A stretch of 64,000 nucleotides of DNA, taken from positions 2,976,001 through 3,040,000 of the forward strand of contig JAUTDP010000003.1 of the NCBI GenBank assembly GCA_033439795.1, read 5' to 3'. Source of the stretch: Sordaria brevicollis. Lineage: Eukaryota; Ascomycota; Sordariomycetes; Sordariales; Sordariaceae. This document shows positions 60,077 through 64,000 of this stretch, in pieces. Every line of letters begins with the position of its first letter. The first letter of the stretch is position 1. The translations under genes and the position numbers were made by a program. The notes under the pieces were generated by a model, which was not told the origin of the DNA, did not search any database, and saw only the letters and a list, made by a program, of their open reading frames with translations.

Positions 60077-62593
60077 TCACCGCCAAACCCGATTCCACTC
60101 TCCCACGAACCACTCCAACGGCTGCAGTTGCATATTCCTCCCCACCCAAATAGCCAGTCCACCCAACACTCCCAAGCTTCCAAGTACCTCAAGCGCAATG
60201 AGGCTCTTATACATCAACTCATCCGCAATCTCCATCAACCCCAACGGATCCGTTTCTCTTTGCCTCTGCTTCTGGTGCCTATGTTGCTGATGCTGATGCT
60301 GCCGATAGTGACTGTGACCATGGTGGTAATGACCGAAGCTGAACCCGAACATTCCCATTTCTTGCTGTTGCTGACCGGTATTCTGCCGAGCATCCCTCCT
60401 CCTCCTTGTGCTTAAACTCCTGTTTGAACCACTCCTATCCCTACTCCTACTGTTCGGAGAAGAGATAGGCACGAGGGTGCCGTCAACGACGCACTCGCCA
60501 ATTTTCTCCGTCAGCCAAAGTGCTCGTTCGGTGCGCGCCAGAGCTTCGTATTGCGCTCTTTCGTTGGCCAAGCTCTTCTGAAGCTCGGTGGCCCAGTTTG
60601 CGAGCCTTACTTGGGCTAGTCGTTCCTCGCGCTGGGTGTGATCGGTTATGCGAGCGAGAGCGTAAGAGGAGGTGGCGCCGATGGGACCTGAGGTGTTATA
60701 CCTGCTGAGGAAAGAGGAGGCGGTGCCGGGGCGGGAGTTATGAGAGGATGGAGACAGCGAGAAGGCGCTGCTTGGTGAAGAGGGAGTTGGGACTGTGGGT
60801 CTCTCGGGTACAAGTCCCTTGCGCCATTGGACATACTTGCGGGCTGCAGAGTGGCGGAGCCAGGAGGCGCCATCGGGACTGAAGACGCGCTCGACGAGAC
60901 GGGAGAGTTCGGATGGGACGAGAGGTTCAACGTAGTCTGTGCTCATAAGGAGACTGGCGTCCATCATGTCATGGTCGGTGCCGGCGGCGCTGGAGATGGC
61001 GAATACACCTTGTGCTGCTGGGTCCGTGGGCGAAGAGGTAAGGGTGGATGAAGAAGCTGTTTTCGAGGGTGTGATGGAGAATGAAAAGGGGCGGATGCTG
61101 GCTTCTCGGAGTTGGGCCTGGATTTGTTCCTTGCTGGCTGATATTTGCTCGGGTGACATTAGGTCGGCGTGTGACAGCAGGAAGATAATGTTCGTGAGAG
61201 GGCTAAGTTGGTTGAGGTAGGTGATATCGACAGGACGAAGTCCTGAAGAAGGTGTTAGTAGGTAATCATTCTCTTGGCAAGGCTTGGGTCTCTTACTGTT
61301 CGAAACCATATAGAAAACAACATCAATCTGGACACCACCCTCTCCACCCAGCATATTTAACATATCTCCATCATTGAGGGCGTTAACGTTCATGCGCTGC
61401 ATCTGAGACTCGATATACTGCACCACCGGCGTGATAGTGTCCATACTCTGGTCGGAAGGTTAGCACAATCCTGCCAGTCACGGTGAGAGGCAACATACAG
61501 ACGATCCACTCCCGTAGCCAGGAGTATCGACAAAACAGATATTTCGGTCCAAAACGGTATCCTCCATGCTCTTTCTGCGTTTCAGTACATTGAGGTCATC
61601 GATCTCAGACCACCATTGTGGATACGGTTTGGTGCTGGCATAAACCTCCGTGATTTGACCAGTTCCATTGGAGCTTTGTCGTCTGCTGCTCGATTGTGAG
61701 CCGCCTTTAGTCTGTTTTCCTTTTAGATTCACTGAACCCTTCAAGCTAGGCTGGGGTGACATCGGGGACGGGGAAATCGGATCAACATGCACAATGTGTT
61801 CGCAAGACTGGACGATAGCCTTGATCAAAGATGTCTTTCCTACGCCACTGTCGCCAGCAATCAGGACCTTGAGGCGGCCCATGCTCTTTCCTTGATCGGT
61901 AAAGGGTCGCCGGCTGGGCATCTTGATGCTTGGCATGATGAGCTGGGGAGCGCTACCGCTGCCCATCATGGTAGACTCTAGATGCTCATTTCCATGTTCG
62001 GTGTCATCTTCGCCAGGGTGAACGCTGGGCGGGATACTGGCCATGTCAAAGTCGTCGGAGAGGCAGATGGAATTGCGCCGTGACGACGAGTCGCTTACGG
62101 CGGATGCAGGACCGGTGCTAAAGAGAAAGGGGCTAAAGGGTGTTTGGGATAAATCGTTGGAAGGCGTGGGAGAGGTTGGCCTAGGATAAGCAGCATCTTC
62201 GATAACGTGTTCCAAGGTGTCGAGTATCTGATTTGGCGTATGAGTCTTGTTTTGTTGGTGTCTGGGTTGTGTTCTTGCGCTCCCGTTCCCACTTGCGCTG
62301 GCCTCCTTTTCTGGCTCCGGCGTGCTGTGATTATTTCGTCGATGATGTGAAAGACCCCGAGCCCTTCTGTTATAGGCTTCGGGGCTGTCAGAGACACCAT
62401 GAGTTTTCCTCTTGTTGTCGCGCAAGTGTCGGTGAGGGCCAGCAAATGATGATGGCTGACTTCCCGTCGTAGGGCCGACTGAAGATTCGTCGCCAATGCA
62501 AAACGTCATTTGCGGCGCCGGCGGCAGACGCAAAGACGGAATATCATTGTCGGAGCCGCGAGGTCGCCCGGAGGCATCGTTGTTTGAGCGCAT
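60077..62593 (-). CDS. Septin-type G-domain GTPase with hydrophobic C-terminal segment
   Basis: Three exons (62593-61499, 61447-61297, 61242-60077 on the minus strand) encode 803 aa with consistent phases. Residues 1-240 are a disordered Ser/Pro/Arg-rich extension. The G domain starts GRLKVLIAGDSGVGKTSLIKA with the P-loop at 247-255. CFVDTPGYGSGSS is the G3 region (DTPG as in septins) and LLSHADLMSPEQI stands at the G4 position, where septins have AKAD. Low-complexity insertions break the domain (after HIVHVDPISP and before EVYASTKPYP). Near the end, ALEVLGSLGVLGGLAIWVG is hydrophobic enough for a membrane span. Core septins end in coiled coils, so this is an atypical member; whether it polymerises is unknown. 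Confidence 0.8.
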
Positions 62594-63945
62594 CGCGAAG
62601 AAAGGAAGCTACATGCACAGAGTGTCGAGAGTAGCGCTGAAAATTCACGGCGAAGATACCTATGGTGTTTATTATTGCAATCTTGAAAGAGGCCCGAAAG
62701 AGATATCAAAAAGGCGGGACAAGCAGCAAACAGCGGTTGCTGTGGGAGTACAAAGACAAGATGCAGGCAATATAAACGGAGGTTATAAAGATTGGGGTCT
62801 CGGAGACGAGCGGAGAGACGACTTTGTTGGTTCGCTGATATCACTGGATCGTCGTTTGGGTTTCAGGCGCAGGGCGAGGTGACTGGGTGATGGGATGTGC
62901 AACTGGAACCGGATTTGCGATGTGCGATATGGTGATGACCGATGATGATGATGATGATAAAGAAGAGGGGCACTGAAGTGCCTTTAGGGTGAGGTGAAGG
63001 AACTTGGAGACGAGAGAACAATCCAAGTTCCAATGTCGATATCATTCATTCATTCGTTACCTTCTTACCAGACCCCCTTCGAACCCCTATCATTATCGGG
63101 ACCTGTACCACCGTGAACCAATGCAGGAGTCGCAGCTTGGAGCTTCTCCTTGTAAGTGCATACCGCTGGCTGGTCGTCCAATACCAGGCCTGGCACTCGA
63201 TGTTTGCTTGAAGCCAGAGTCGCTTTCCGAGTGGGCCTGATAGTGATGACATCCATTTCCCGTTCCTTCCCCGCCTTCCCAGAATGGATCGCCCTGAGGC
63301 AGTGGACCAGCTGACCCCATTTTGATTGGTGCTCAAGTGGGGCCGTAGGTCAGAGACACGCGGGCGCCGCAGTGGTAAAAGTGCCAAGACCGGTCTAACC
63401 TCACCCCGCTCCCCCACTTCCGCCTTAATGTGGGCTTCAGTCTGGAAAGCTGCCGACCGTGGACGTTCAGTTGCAGCATCCGTTGCATTTCGACTGTCGC
63501 ACATCCGACTTCAATCTTCCGATGACATTGACGATGCTGCAAATGCCATGTTGCCATGGAATGGCACAAATGGAACCCGAAACTCCCGGAGTCGCCCCAT
63601 TCCAGATAATTTCCAAACCGAATGGCCTGCTCTCTATCGCGACTAGGCAACCACAACAGTATCACTTCAATATACGATGGCCCGGAGACAACAATTACTT
63701 GTCCAGACGACACTCTTCGACAACTGTTACACCAGGATGGCATGTTGAGACTTCGGAAGCTTCCACGATTTATGGCGGACATATAAGGAGACGCGCCATC
63801 TTAAAAACCTATCTCTGCCAAATTTACCTTATGGTGAATTAGGTCCATCGATTGGTGTTACTCACAACCCGACTAAGCATTAGTTAAGAAGCACAGCCAA
63901 AGTTTTGCGTTACCAATATAAGCACATGGACAGACAGTAATCATC
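62594..63945. other. Upstream region of the septin-like gene and 5S spacer
   Basis: Frames present are short and without motifs. A GAT microsatellite occurs near 62939-62957. The left part should be the promoter and leader of the minus-strand septin-like gene; the right end is the 5S upstream flank. Confidence 0.45.
63917..63922 (+). promoter_or_regulatory. TATA-like box of the second 5S rRNA gene
   Basis: TATAAG begins 29 bases before the first 5S nucleotide, the place known to matter for Neurospora 5S transcription. Confidence 0.65.
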
Positions 63946-64000
63946 ACATACGACCATACCCACTGGAAAACTCGGGATCCCGTCCGCTCTCCCATAGATA
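63946..64000 (+). rRNA. 5S rRNA gene, 5' part, cut by the window end
   Basis: The first 55 nt match the interrupted 5S gene at 30005 except for one base (C here, T there at nt 48). It has a good upstream TATA box and is probably a working dispersed 5S gene. Confidence 0.93.

Overview
The window is nuclear DNA of a filamentous ascomycete, almost certainly a Neurospora species. Three things point there. A 23.7-kb AT-rich block (30080-53794) is poor in CpA/TpG and full of C-to-T and G-to-A changes, the mark of repeat-induced point mutation (RIP). Dispersed 5S rRNA genes carry an upstream TATA-like box. A thymine 7-hydroxylase is 333 residues long with iron ligands at the positions I recall for the N. 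crassa enzyme.

Layout. 1-30 kb is ordinary gene-bearing DNA: a small unknown protein (165-468), a methionine-permease-like amino acid transporter (2493-4700), the phosphatidylinositol 4-kinase Pik1 (5912-9198), a Zn2Cys6 transcription factor (14368-10942) with a 6-kb gene-free upstream region, the ribosome-biogenesis factor Kri1 (22708-20489), a Rab5-type GTPase (23351-24192), and a large RING protein with an RS/RD-like tail (25560-29060). From 53.8 to 64 kb: a uracil-5-carboxylate (iso-orotate) decarboxylase-like gene (55355-54162) divergent from thymine 7-hydroxylase (56230-57376), a DNAJC17/Cwf23-like J protein (57886-58911), an intron-containing tRNA-Asp (59360-59452), a septin-type GTPase with a hydrophobic tail (62593-60077), and the start of a second 5S rRNA gene (63946-64000).

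The centre is a nest of transposons that can be unpacked exactly. A 5S rRNA gene is cut between nt 75 and 76; its halves lie at 30005-30079 and 53797-53840. Between them sits a pogo/Tc1-mariner element with perfect 31-bp terminal inverted repeats and a TA target duplication. Inside its transposase gene is a minus-strand Ty3/Gypsy element (32183-52530, 286-bp LTRs, duplication ATAGA). Inside that element's reverse transcriptase is a plus-strand chromodomain-type Gypsy element (37140-49551, 216-bp LTRs, duplication GTAAG). Inside its integrase is a fourth, little-mutated 1.2-kb insertion (about 44865-46045) with hairpins, 153-bp tandem repeats and a tRNA-like segment. With the Gypsy elements removed, the pogo element is about 3.36 kb and the outer Gypsy about 7.9 kb.

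The two LTR pairs and the pogo ends share a pattern: the outward-facing edge of each element is spared from RIP while the inward side is mutated, in mirror image.

Thymine 7-hydroxylase and iso-orotate decarboxylase act in sequence in pyrimidine salvage (thymine to uracil-5-carboxylate to uracil) and share one 874-bp intergenic region, so they look co-regulated.
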